Assembly: GCA_025201345.1 (NCBI GenBank)
Contig: JAIXMG010000018.1
Location: forward strand, 372,001-436,000
DNA from: Thamnidium elegans
Taxonomy: Eukaryota; Mucoromycota; Mucoromycetes; Mucorales; Mucoraceae
DNA: 64,000 nt
Direction: 5' to 3'
The first letter of the stretch is position 1. Each line of letters starts with the position of its first letter. The notes below the pieces were generated by a model. The model was given only the letters and a program-made list of their open reading frames with translations. It did not search any database and had not been told where the DNA came from. The position numbers and the translations under genes were made by a program. This document shows, piece by piece, positions 11,909 through 24,010 of this stretch.

Positions 11909-14900
11909 CTATTCCCGTACATCTACATCCACATCTATTTTGGTTGTTTTTGTAAAATTTTTAATTTCTAAATCCTTCATTGCAAGTTCTGCTAGCAATA
12001 TAGCAATTTTCTCATTTGCTTCTCTCGCTTCTCTTCTTAATTCTGTTAACTTTGCTTCTGTATCCATTTCTGATTCCGGCTTAGCATCAACCTTGATATC
12101 TACCGGTGTTAATTGAGATTTAAGCTTTCTAGTCTTTACAAAACCAATGTATACGCGCGCCGATTCATACCCATTTTCTAATGACTTTTCAAACCACTCT
12201 AGAGCAACATCAAGATTAACATCGGTGCCATATCCATCAAGATACATAGTACCGAGGTTCATCTGACCCTCTTTGTCCCCTGCTTTGGCTGCCAACGTAT
12301 ACCACTCAAATGCTTTATCAAGATTTAACTCTACACCGTTGCCATGTCGATAGAAATGTCCAATATTATTTTTTGCCGTGTCGTCACTTTCTGCCGCCAA
12401 TCGATATGAAGGTATTGATGTGTCGTAATCTCTTTCAACACCTAATCCTTCGTGATACATGTATCCAGTATTTGTTTGTCCAATAGCATGACCACTGTCC
12501 GATGCCATTTTATACCATTTGTATGCCTCTTCATAATTTATAGGAGAACCATACCCTTCCTTGAACATATAACCCAGAAAGTTTTGAGCAGGCGTGTATC
12601 CTCTTTCAGCAGCCTTTTTAAACCAACATATTGCCTCTTTATAGTCATTGGTTACGCCTTGACCATAATAAAACTGAACAGCAATTTTATGCATGGCTTC
12701 ATCGTTATCGCCATTTGCAGCTTTTTTAAACCATCTCATTGATTCAGTAAAGTTTTGTCCAGTTCCTTCTCCACGCTTATATAACATACCCAAATTAAGC
12801 TGGGCTTCGACACTTCCTCCTTCAGCAGCCTCCGTCAACCATTCTCTAGCCGTATTAAACGCTTGTTGTACGCCCTTCCCATGATAATACAATACGCCAA
12901 TATTGTTTTGCGCATCTGAATTTTTTTGTTCCGCTGCTTTTAAGTACCAGGAAAGTGCCACATCGTAATCGACACTAACACCATATCCATTCTCATATAA
13001 ACCACCAATTCTGGTTTGTGCATCTGAATTTCCTTGTTCTTCTGCTTTTAAGTACCAGGTAAGGGCTTCATCATAATCGACACTAACACCATATCCATCC
13101 TCGTAGAAAATACCAGTACTGTTTTGTGCCAATGAATTTCCCTGTTCTGCTGCTTTTAAGTACCAGGTAAGTGCTTCACCATAATCGATATCAACCCCAT
13201 ATCCATTTTTATATAAATCACCAATTCCGGTTTGTGCAGATGAATTTCCCTGTTCCGCTGCTTTTAAGTACCAGGTAAACGCTACAATGTAATTGACATC
13301 TACACCCCTCCCATAATAATACATTCCGCCAATATTGTTTTGTGCGCATGTATTTCCTTGTTCTGCTGCTTTTAAATACCAGGCAAGTGCTGTGTCGTAA
13401 TTGACATCAACTCCATATCCACACTCGTAGAAAATACCAGTACTGTTTTGTGCCAATGAATTTCCCTGTTCTGCTGCTTTTAAGTACCAGGTAAGTGCTT
13501 CATCATAATCGATATCAACCCCATATCCATTTTTATATAAATCACCAATATTATTTCGTGCAGATGAATTTCCTTGCTTTGCTGCTTTTAAGTACCAGGA
13601 AAGCGCTATATCGTAATCGACACTAACACCATATCCATTCTTATATAATTCACCAATGCTGTTTTGCGCGTCTGAATTTTTTTGTTCCGCTGCTTTTAAG
13701 TACCAGGAAAGTGCCACATCGTAATCGACACTAACACCATATCCATTCTCATATAAACCACCAATTCCGGTTTGTGCATCTGAATTTCCTTGTTCTTCTG
13801 CTTTTAAGTACCAGGTAAGGGCTTCATCATAATCGACATCTACTCCATGTCCATTTTTATATAAATCACCAATATTGTTTTGTGCATCCGCATCTCCTTG
13901 TTCTGCTGCTTTTAAGTACCAGGTAAGTGCTTCATCATAATCGATATCAACCCCATATCCATTTTTATATAAGTCACCAATATTGTTTTGTGCATATAGA
14001 TGTCCTTGTTTCGCCGCTTTTAAGTACCAGGTAAAAGCTACAATGTAATTGACATCTACACCCCTCCCATAATAATACATTCCGCCAATATTGTTTTGTG
14101 CGCATGTATTTCCTTGTTCTGCTGCTTTTAAATACCAGGCAAGTGCTGTGTCGTAATTGACATCAACTCCATATCCACACTCGTAGAAAATACCAGTACT
14201 GTTTTGTGCCAATGAATTTCCCTGTTCTGCTGCTTTTAAGTACCAGGTAAGTGCTTCATCATAATCGACATCAGCCCCATATCCATTGTCGTATAAATCA
14301 CCAATATTGTTTTGTGCATCTGAATTTCCTTGTTCTGCTGCTCTTAAGTACCAGGCAAGTGCTTCATCGTAATCGATGTCAACTTCATATCCATTCTCGT
14401 AGAAAACACCAGTAATGTTTTGTGCAAATGAATTTCCCTGCTCTGCTGCTTTTAAGTACCAGGTAAGTGCTTCATCGTAATCGATGTCAACCCCATATCC
14501 ATTCTCGTATAAAATACCAATATTTTTTTGAGCATCTGCATTTCCTTGTTCTTCTGCTTTTAAGTACCAGGTAAGCGCTACATCGTAACTGACATCTACT
14601 CCATGTCCATTTTTATATAAATCACCAATATTGTTTTGTGCATCCGCATCTCCTTGTTCTTCCGCTTTTAAATACCAAAAAAGTGCCTCTTCGTAATTGA
14701 CAACAACCCCATATCCATTCTTATATAAATCACCGATACTGTTTTGCGCGTCTACATTTCCTTGTTCTGCTGCTTTTAAGTACCAGGTAAGCGACACGTC
14801 ATAATTGACACCAGCTCCATATCCATTCCTATATGAATCACCAACGCTATTTTGTGCATATGAATGTCCTTGTTCCGCTGCTTTTAAGTACCAGGAAAGT

Positions 14901-15690
14901 GCCACATCGTAATCGACACTAACACCATATCCATTCTTATATAATTCACCAATGCTGTTTTGCGCGTCTGAATGTCCTTGTTCCGCTGCTTTTAAGTACC
15001 AGGAAAGTGCCACATCGTAATCGACACTAACACCATATCCATTCTCATATAAATCACCAATTTTGGTTTGTGCATCTGCATGTCCTTGTTCGGCTGCCTT
15101 TGAGTACCAAGAAAGTGCCTTATCGTAATTGACGATAACTCCATCTCCCTTCTTATATAAAAGGCCGACATTGTATTGTGCAAATGAATTTCCTTGTTCT
15201 GCTGCTTTTAAGTACCAGGTAAGCGCTTCATCGTAATCGATGTCAACTCCGTATCCATTCCTATATAAATCACCAATGCTGTTTTGGGCAAATGAGTGCC
15301 CTTTTTCTGCTGCTTTTAAGTACCAGGTATGTGCCACATCGTAATTGACATCCACACCAAAACCATTCTTATATAAAACACCGATGTTGTTTTGGGCATC
15401 TAAATTTCCTTGTTCTGCTGATTTTAAGTACCAGGAAAGTGCCTCATTGTAGTTAACATTAACACCGTATCCATTCGCGTAAAAAAAGCCTATATAGTAT
15501 TGTGCTACTGCGTGATTACCGTTCGTAGCCTGTAAAAAATTACATATCGCGGCATTATAGTTTTTGCTTTTGTATCGTTTTACTCCCTCTTCGAACCAAT
15601 CGTTGGTCAATGTTTTGTCTACATGTTTCTTTTTTTATTAGTGATACAAAATACGAAATAAATCGTTTATGCCTTACCGAAAAAATCCAT
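11909..15690 (-). CDS. Giant Sel1-repeat protein C (about 31 repeats)
   Basis: This is the largest family member. Exon 1 (15690-15678, ATG GAT TTT TTC G), a 59-bp intron (15677-15619; donor GTAAGG, branch-like CACTAAT, acceptor TGTAG) and exon 2 (15618-11909) give 1240 residues starting MDFFDKTLTNDWFEEG. It holds about 31 units of 36 residues (108 bp), nearly all WYLKAAEQGN..AQN.IG.LY.NGYGV..DYDEAL. The last seven or so are the diversified units shared with A and B. Units 12-13 and 19-20 are identical in protein, and 13281-13512 is identical in DNA to 14037-14268, a 756-bp offset of exactly seven units. The reading frame is open throughout, which argues for selection. The C-terminal coiled coil is kept, but the tail ends early at DVDVRE by a frame change relative to A and B. 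Function is unknown. Confidence 0.85.
13281..14268. repeat. Recent internal duplication within the Sel1 C array
   Basis: By eye, 13281-13512 and 14037-14268 (232 bp) are identical. The offset of 756 bp equals seven 108-bp repeat units. Flanking units are similar but not identical, for example the first mismatches at 13280/14036 and 13513/14269. This points to recent unequal exchange or gene conversion inside the array. Confidence 0.8.
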
Positions 15691-16311
15691 CTTTCTTTCT
15701 GAACCAAGAAAAAAAAACTTTTATGGAAAAAAAGTTTTTGGGGAAAAGAAAAATAAATGAATAAAAAATGAGGCACAAAATAAAGGAGAAAACGGAAGGG
15801 AAAAAAGGTTTGGCTTAGCCAATGCAAAACGTTTCATCTTTTCATATTTGTAGCACAAATCCCCCCCCCCCCCCCTACTCTTTCTACTGCACTAATACAA
15901 GTAGGCTTGTTTTAGCTCATTTTTTACTTTGCAAGTTTCTACAAAGAAGTTAACAGAGTCTTTTTTTTTAATGGTATATGCGTAACGGCTAAACCTTTCA
16001 TATACGATTTTGCCTAGTTCTTTGTAACGTTACGCTTCGTTTTGTTTGGTTACACGGAAAGACCAATTGAATATGTAGATATTGGTTATTGACAATTAAT
16101 ACCGAGAAGTATATTAACTACGAATCACAAATTGAGGTTTAGTTTTTTCTTTTAATTTTTCTTTTTCTTTTTTACTTACACTATAATATTTATAAACGAA
16201 AAGAATTAATTCAAAGATATTATAATTATTTTTTTTTGTATGTATGCATTACCTCCGTATAGTATTACTCGCCATAGGCGGTAGGCTGTGTAGCGCTTCT
16301 TTTAAGGAAGG
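15691..16311. promoter_or_regulatory. Sel1 C promoter region with conserved palindrome
   Basis: About 15905-16045 is the counterpart of 4700-4855 upstream of Sel1 A. It carries the same GTAACGTTAC palindrome at 16024-16033. A C-run lies at about 15861-15875. The rest up to the Fanzor B stop shows no gene. Confidence 0.55.
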
Positions 16312-19300
16312 CTACAGCTTTGTTGTTGAATTGCTCAGTATTGAATTGACTGGCTTTAGAAGAAAAAACAGGGAAAGTAATCCCGAAAAGAAGCTGGCAA
16401 GCCCTGATAAACCTATTGCGAGGGAGGACAACGCATCACGACCATGTGTTGCTTTTCCGGCTTTTACTGCGACGCATTCTTCATTGTAACAAACAAACGC
16501 ACCATTTACAGGCTTCTTTTTCGTTCCAGAATTGGTAGTTGTAGTGCTAATAGGATGAAATAATTTTTTGAAACAAAAAATACAAGTCTGAGAGGAATTA
16601 TGTTCATTTGTTATACAAACAGAACTATAAAGCCTATGCTTTTTTGGCTTCCATAGCCCTCCTTGTCTTGCATGACCTATGATAGTTGAGCCTATTCTGT
16701 ATCCCCTATCACCGACAAACATTATCGGAATAAACTTACTGCCAGAAGCAACATAATTACGTTCGTTTGAACAAAGTCTATCTACATATTTTCTCTTTTG
16801 TAACTCATACGTTCTTCTTCGCTTTATTTGTTTTTGACTGTAGTAAAATGCTTGAAGTCTTGCACTTGCTTCTTTTCGTTTCTTGTAAAAGCTTTCAACA
16901 TCATTAATGTTTCTGGAATCTGCCAATTTTTTTTCTTTACTTAATTTGTTTTCCAGATCTTGAATTTCTCTTCCTAAATAGTCTTCTTTTTACTTCTTTG
17001 TAACTGCTCCCTTACTTTTCTTTGTCCACTACCGTAATCGATATCTTTTGAGTAAATCTTAAAAGTAGTAGGTAGTTTCAAGTAGGACGAATCTTCGATG
17101 TTACTAGGCCCTAAATATTTTTTTTTATTTAATAAAAATATATCATTCTTCGAAATCTAAACTTACCAGTTTCTTTCTGACCTAAAACGCTATATCTATT
17201 GTACAGATCTAGAGTAAACTCAAATCTTTTTAATGAAGATCTTCCAGTTCCTTTCATAGTACAAAAGCCGTTGTCTGTTCCCGAGAAAGTAACTTCATTC
17301 AATTCAATCAATTCTTTATCTACAGTAAGATTTTCCGTCTTATCAAGACACTTGTAATTGTTTTTATTGATAACACGTTTCTTTAATTTTGGAGATACTA
17401 GATGCGATTCTTGGTTACATGAATAAATTTTTGTCTGTATTATTGATAATGCTTCTTTTGTATCACCAATTTTCTTATACAACCCATTTCTAGTCTTTTT
17501 TTGCTCTTCGATTTTTTGTACAAATCTTGATTGATCTTTAATCGATTATCTTTTGAGATATTCTCCTGCGAATGTACCCATTGATTTTTTAATTGTTGAA
17601 TATTATAGTGAGCCTTACTACCCTTTGATTCAATGTATAGCTTTCGTAATTGGTTTCGTAATTCTTCCGCCTTCTGTCTCATGTCTTCTATTTCGGTTTT
17701 CTTGCTATCAGTATACTTCTTTTTCTGGCTTTTATTAGTGCTTTCACACTCGACAAGAGAAACCGTACTGTTAGCTACTTTTTTAATAAGAGAACCTGTT
17801 ATTCGTACAGTCTTTACTCCTGGTAATAGCATTATGTTGTGACAAAACTTTAAACCATGCGAAGATGCAACTTCGTGAAGTTTTTTCATGTCGAAAAAAG
17901 AACTAAATATAACATCTTTCAATTCTGTTGCTGTTTCACGACAAACTATAGCATTTCCTTCGAAGTCGTAAAGGTCCATTGGGTGTTGAAGGCTTTGTGA
18001 ACTAAACATCGAAAATAAAGAGGAAGCATCAACCTTGAAGCAATTTAAAGTACTTGGCTGAGGTGTGGGTAGTAGTGATATGCGAGACTTTTCGTATCCC
18101 GTATATTGCATGATATCATTGGCCACTAATGCAAATGGAAGTAGATACACTACGTTATTCCGCTTCAATTTCTGGGGAATATACAGCATTAAGAAGTTTG
18201 CCAGTAAACAACATACTTGGATTTCTTTTCGTGCGAATGCAAGGCGTGAGATATCATTAAGTTCCATAACTGTAATTTTTTTTTCCGTGATACTTAATAA
18301 TAGCTTGGCGTATAATAGATCTTAGTATACTTAAGTGTCTTCTTGTTGTATCCGTATCCAATTCATCCTCTTTTTCAATAGCTCTTTCAGCTATTTTAGG
18401 ATTTAGAATCTCAAGAACTTCTAATTCTAAATTTGAAGTGTCATCATTAGGATTATTATTAGTGGAAGTAAAATTAGTAACGGCAGCCCTCTAAAATATA
18501 ATTTAAACGTATAAATATTAATGATAATATATTATAATATATTTAAAATATTTATCTCACGCTTTAATACATTAGAATACGTTTCTATTCTAATATTGCA
18601 TTGTGCTGCTTTATTCGCCCATTTTTGCTTGTTTTCTATGTCGCATTCTGACTTTTTTATATACTTCTTATATTTTTTATTTTTCATTTTTAAACAAGCG
18701 CCTTTTACCATTATATGATTTATTGATGATACTGATATGATTCGAGGGCATTGTTTGGTCTTTTCTTATATTCATTTCCTTCCTTTGTTCCGCTTCTGCC
18801 TTTTTTTAGCAAGATATAACTTGTATTTTGTTTCGCGCTGAGGAGCCAGATGAATTTTTAATAGTGCATCTATTAAACGATTTAATACTTTTGTAGCTCT
18901 TTTTCCGTCCGACCACATATTTTCGAAATTTGTCATGTATGTAGATAACGCCATTTTCATGACATACGGATCAGTAATAGTTACATCATTTAAATTTCTA
19001 CGGATGCTCTTAACGAATGATGCATGGAAAGGATGACTTTTCATTGAGCCTTCTCTTATTCCTTGTAGGCCGAAGTAAGTCGAATGGATTAATTGAACAA
19101 GTGATTTAGTGAAAAGACGACTAAATTCCCGTTCTTCTACTTTAGATATCATACAACTATGATCCAAAGGAGGAGGTAAAAAATCTTTGCTATTTTCTTC
19201 CAGTTGATAATTTACTGGAAGAATTTCTTGTATCATTGGGCCATTTCTTTGTCGAATTACGATTTCAGTACCATCTTTTACAAAAGTGGAGTTCTTCAGT

Positions 19301-20050
19301 AACGTTATCATCTGATATACTTGCTTGCTAAAATCAATAATATAATCTGTATCCGAAGTCTGTTTTTCTTCCAGAGTTTTTATGAACGCTTCTTTTATGT
19401 CTTTTGGTAAATCACTTCTGAGTAAACTTAAAAAAGATGCACTAAAATTTCTAATATCTTCGTCTTCTTCATCATCTGCTCCGTCTTTCTTATTGTTCAC
19501 TGCATCTTCTAAAGCGTTATCTAAAGATATTTCTATTTGATCAATTGCTTTAACTGGAACTATAGTTTTGGAAGAAGAAGCACCGAAAGGATCTTGCTGA
19601 ACAGTACTCAGAGAGGAACTTTCAGTTTATTTTCCCTTATCCTTCACATCATTTCTGTAACTAGTAGCAATTTTGTCAAAATCATTATCGACAAGATCAA
19701 ACCAGTGCTGTAAGGGAGTCTTTTCAGCTCTTTTCCTTTTCAGAAATCTCTATTTCTGTAGCACGAACACCTATTCTTTGCTCTGCATCTGTTATCGTCA
19801 CCCTATCCGATCTTTTCTTGTTTAAGCAGTTATTTTTTAGTTCTTCTAAATTACTTTTAGAGTCTATGCAATTCTTTATAGATTTAAAAAGGCGTTCTTT
19901 CATTTCAGTTTGAAAAGCTTCCATAAGCTCTTCTTCGCTATATAACCCCTTGGATTTCTTGTTATCATATCCGCTCTCTGATTCAGAATCGGAAACTATG
20001 TTCCTAGTTCTCTTGCGACCTTTCTCTCTCCAGTTAGGAACTTTGTTCAT
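16312..20050 (-). pseudogene. Fanzor-type (TnpB-like) nuclease gene B, multi-exon, broken
   Basis: Read from 20050 down, N-terminal pieces (20050-19724 and 19700-18772) encode helical, charged sequence. A segment at 18490-18268 follows acceptor TTTTAG. Then 18267-17440 carries the TDG-equivalent and coiled-coil region. RuvC-I is FSGTDNG near 17280-17300. A 56-bp intron (17166-17111, GTAAGT...TTTAG) joins in frame. The final part (17000-16312) has IMFVGDRG, RuvC-II Glu in TNEHNSSQTC, zinc ribbon CIFC...CYNEEC, and RuvC-III GRDALSSLAIGLSG. Frame breaks lie near 19735, 18277 (A9 run), 17540 and 16985, and there is a stop at about 19630. Catalytic D, E, D and all four zinc cysteines remain. The RuvC-III sequence differs from locus A, so this is another lineage. 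Assignment of the first exon (20050-19724) to this gene is inferred from strand and spacing. Confidence 0.75.
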
Positions 20051-20231
20051 GTTTAAGTTATTGTATTCAATATTTCGCTGTAGTTTTGTTCTTATTACAA
20101 AATAAAGAAAAAAAAGATAAAGGGGTTTTTCTGATTAATTTTCTCCACTGATATTTTCTGATGCCTTCACAAGTTTAGACAAAAAGGTCTAAGTTATTTA
20201 TTAAAAGAATACAAAAAATAGAATTTTTTTT

Positions 20232-20985
20232 TTAACATTTAGTGACATCGCCTTTGGCGGCTATAACTGTCCTACATCTATCTGGTATACTTTTATACAA
20301 TCTTTGAACATACGCAACACTCATTTGGACCCAATCTGTCTTACATTCATTTATCAAAGTTTCAAGATTATAGATGGAGGACTTCTTGGCTTTTAATTTA
20401 CGAGACAGCTTGCTCCATGCGTGCTCGATGGGGTGGAGGTCTGGGCTTTGGACAGGCCAGTTCTCCGTCAGGATCAATTCGTGCGTATCTTGGTGGATAT
20501 AACCATCCCCTTCAATATCGGGGAATTGAGTTAGGAAAGGGAGGACGTTTTTGGACATAGCATCAATATACGATTCTTGGTCCATAATTCCTTCAACAAA
20601 AACAAGTGGACCATAGCCCTCAGACCACAAACTATGACACTACCACCACCGTGCTTAACTGAGCGTTGTATGTGACAGCTCTCATAATGTTTCCCTCCCT
20701 TCCTTAGCATTTTAGGGGTGCCATAATTACCATGTATTCTGAACCTTAATTAGTCGGACCAAATGCATGATAAATATCAATCTATCTCAGGTAGACACTG
20801 CAGTTTCTTTTTCAAAAAACATTGGTTGATATCTTTCATTTCCTTTCCTATATAGCCATGGTTCAAAGTGTTTTTTTCACGATCATCGTAATCATTTCAC
20901 TTTTTTTGAGTTACCTTCTTAGCATGCATGTCTAAGAAGGCTTTGGCAAGCCTACCTCTTGGGTGAGGGTGTCTATTAATACCAA
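20232..20985 (-). mobile_element. Tc1/mariner transposase relic
   Basis: The reverse strand reads, with frame changes and stops, NRHPHPRGRLAKAFLDMHAK, then WSD (first catalytic Asp), RFRIHGNYGTPKMLRKGGKH, KHGGGSVIVCG, EGYGPLVFVEGIMDQESYID, NWPVQSPDLHPIEHAW (third catalytic acid) and a C-terminal end in GDVTKC. This is the order of a Tc1/mariner DDE transposase. The region around the second Asp is shortened (YIHQDTHELILTENW), a TGA replaces a residue after VTQKK, and the N-terminal DNA-binding part is not evident. I found no terminal inverted repeats by eye. The element is dead. It lies on the same strand as Fanzor locus B, 180 bp upstream of it. Confidence 0.85.
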
Positions 20986-21977
20986 GAGCCTATTGTTCGT
21001 TATAAAAACTAACTAGTGTTTTAACGTAAGAGAGGATATATTCTTTGCCTAATTCATTTTTTTTTTCGTCTCTTTTTTTTTTTTGTGAATCATATCATAC
21101 TCTTTTTTATGTAATGCTAGCATTGTGATACTGATCATTATATTGTAACCTATCTATTCATGCTTCATATGATATGTCATAAAAGAAACATTAAAAGTAA
21201 GACAACTCAGATCATATTTTTTGTCGTTTTTATTGGCGAAACTGCGTTTCAATGGTGGACTCCGTGTCTTCAAAATACCTTGGGAGTTGGAAACACATTG
21301 TCCACCACTGGTCCACTTTTATTCAGATACCGCCATTGATTTATATGAATTATTAAATATTTTAAATAAGCCAAAATAATTGAAAGATTCGCTATCGCAA
21401 TATAATAAGTATTGCTACTATTATTACAAGGTGAATTATATAAAAAGTCTTGTTAAAAAAAAAAAAAACAAAAAAAGAGCCTAATATAGTTTTATTAAGA
21501 CTTGTCAGTTCCGGTATGAAAAAATGATTTTCAAAATATTTGTAATAACAAATTAGCCCACTTTTTTTTAAAAAAAAAAAAAAGGTAGCGTGTATACGGC
21601 ATTATGTAATAAACGGATAAAATGGTTGCAAATAGGGATTGGAAACAGCATATCTGACAATGGTTTTGATGAAATGTGTCATAAAAATCATACGAGTAAA
21701 AAAAAAGCGGAACGCATGGTCCATGAGTTAAATTACTTAAACGTTCAAAGTACTTTATTTTAAGTAAATGGTCTGATCATTTCCAAGTAACACACTTTAA
21801 CAGACCATGATCTTTTGCCTAAACGAGATATCTACCCCACTTCAAATTTGACAACTTTTACGTATTAAATGGTTACTGAGAGACTAACATTAAAAAACAG
21901 TCAAATTTAGTGTCACAATATTTATCCCTGCGCGTGTTAGGCCCAGTTTTACCTTTTTTTATTACCATTTATTTATC
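20986..21977. other. Gene-free stretch upstream of the ABHD12-like gene
   Basis: No coding sequence is recognised. It contains several A/T runs and may include eroded transposon sequence next to the Tc1/mariner relic. Confidence 0.5.
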
Positions 21978-23820
21978 ATGCTCAAGACAGTAATAAAAAT
22001 AACTGGTGCTTTGGTGGCAATTTATGCAGTAAGAAATGTTAATTATGACGATATGCATTCAACTAAATTTGAAATATTGTAGGCTATCATTGCAATATTG
22101 AGTTTTGATACACCTCAACGATGGTAAGTTTAGAAACTACAATTTACTACTCTCATTGACTAATGTTAATTTTTTTTTGGTGTAGCTTAATGTTTTTACA
22201 TTGGGTCAAGTTTCCTCTCCATCCCCAATATGAAGCGCTTGAAACTTTTGGGTTTGGACGTATGTGAAATATATCATACGAAAGCTTTTTTTTAAAAAAA
22301 AAATGAATTAACCTAATTTACAAATTTAGATAATGCTGGTCGAAATATCAAAATTCAAACTTCGGATAATGTTACTCTTGGTAATAATCTAAAAAAAGAA
22401 AAAAAAAAATACGTTCTCAATTACTTTTTTTAGGTGCCTGGCATTTCTTACCAAGCAAATATTACGAGAAACTTCAATTACGTACGGAAACGAACGTACC
22501 CGAACAAGTATATGACAATGCTCTTGGCGATAGTCAGTATGATACCATCATTTATTTCCATGGTAACGCACTTGATCGTACTGCTCCTTGGAGAATTGAT
22601 CTTTACAAGGTATACATATATATATATTAAAAAACGAACTAACTTTAACATGTATAAATATTCATCTATTACTACTACTACAACTATTAGCACATTTTAA
22701 ACCGGTTTGGTAAAGTAAATATCATCACTATTGATTATCGTGGTTTCGGTGACTCAGGTAAAGATGTGTATATATATATTTGTTAAAATGGCGAGATAGT
22801 TAATGAAAAATTGTATAGAATCGACACCTTCCGAAAGCGGGCTACGTTTAGATGCACAAGCAACATTGAGTTGGTTAAATTATAGAAATGGTAAATTTAA
22901 AATAAGCTTATGATAACCACGGCATGATCTAATAAACAAACGAAAATATATAGTTCCAAACAGTCGAATTATTCTTATTGGACATTCTCTCGGTAATAAC
23001 GATATATAATAATTAAATGGTAATTTAACATTTATCTTAAAGGCACTGGTGTAGCCACAACTTTAGCATATGACATGACATTATCTGGTACAGTAAAAAA
23101 TATATTTATCTATATAGAAAAATAAATTTCTAATCAATATATTTTTTTATAGATAATCCCGCAAAAGGTCTTATCTTGAAAGCAGGGTATAGTTCTATGG
23201 CTACACTAATTTTTGAGTACAATGTGGTTCCATATTTTCCAATTTTGTCACCATTAAAACGCATCCCAGAATTAGAACGTAAGTTATATTTTTTACATGA
23301 ACAAGGGGTGATTAAGAAGTAGACTAAACTATATTTATAGAATGGTTATTATCCAAATTAAATCACAAATTCGATTCCTTGTCTAAAATTGAGGTAACAG
23401 TAATATAAACGTTTATTAAACATAGATTAAGATGTTTCATGTGATTACTATTTTAGCACGTAACATGCCCTTTACTGATCATATATGGCGCAACTGATAT
23501 GGAGATTCCTATTCAAAATTCTCATAGATTATTCGTACGAGCCGTATCCCGTACAAATAGCTCAAGTATTGAAGAATTACAAGCTAGCAATAGAATTACA
23601 CGTACTGTTATTCCCAATGAAGCTATTGTCTACAGCTCTAAAAGCCCAAAGGTAACTATGATTGAACTTGTTACTGCTCATCATAATAACGGTAAGAAAA
23701 AAAAATAATATTTAATATATACTTGGAAACTTTTCGGTAATCTTCTATCTTTTAATAGTTGGCTATTTCGATTTCACTTACCAATCAATGAAAGATATGC
23801 TTGGTATTACGGAGTGGTAA
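21978..23820 (+). CDS. ABHD12-like alpha/beta hydrolase (serine lipase)
   Basis: This is a membrane-anchored alpha/beta-hydrolase similar to ABHD12/monoacylglycerol-lipase-type enzymes, which hydrolyse lysophospholipids or monoacylglycerols. The gene is split into about a dozen small exons by introns of 45-80 bp, with clean GTAAGT-like donors and TAG/AAG acceptors. Joining them from the ATG at 21978 (MLKTVIKITGALVAIYA, a hydrophobic anchor) keeps one frame to TAA at 23818. Motifs in order are the oxyanion-side YFHGNALD, DYRGFGDS, the nucleophile elbow GHSLG (near 22980-23045), an acid in YGATDMEI, and the catalytic His in TAHHNN. It ends SMKDMLGITEW, and the length is about that expected for ABHD12 (roughly 370-400 residues). 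Substrate is inferred from family only. Confidence 0.85.
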
Positions 23821-24010
23821 AAAAAAAAAAAAAAAAAAACTAGTTTGGATCACGCCCAATGAATCGTCTCATTTTTTCTTAAATGTTTATGCTTCAACGA
23901 TATATAAACAGGATTTTCTTTCCCTCTTTTTTTGTCTTCTTTTTCTTATTCTTATTTTCTTTTTCTTTTTCTTTCTTTTTTTTCCCTTACTCTTGTTATT
24001 ATTAAATTAA

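Noticed and set aside
12452..12884. Plus-strand open frames inside Sel1 C
   Set aside because: They are antisense shadows of the repeat codons, recur in the paralogs only because the sense strand is conserved, and have no independent start or motif.
11909..15610. Regular 108-bp repeats as a CRISPR-like or satellite array
   Set aside because: The repeats are one continuous open frame of Sel1 units with variable positions matching surface residues. Unit length and coding continuity exclude a CRISPR array.
22478..22693. Reverse-strand frame opposite the ABHD12-like gene
   Set aside because: It crosses exons and introns of the well-supported hydrolase gene and has no motif.
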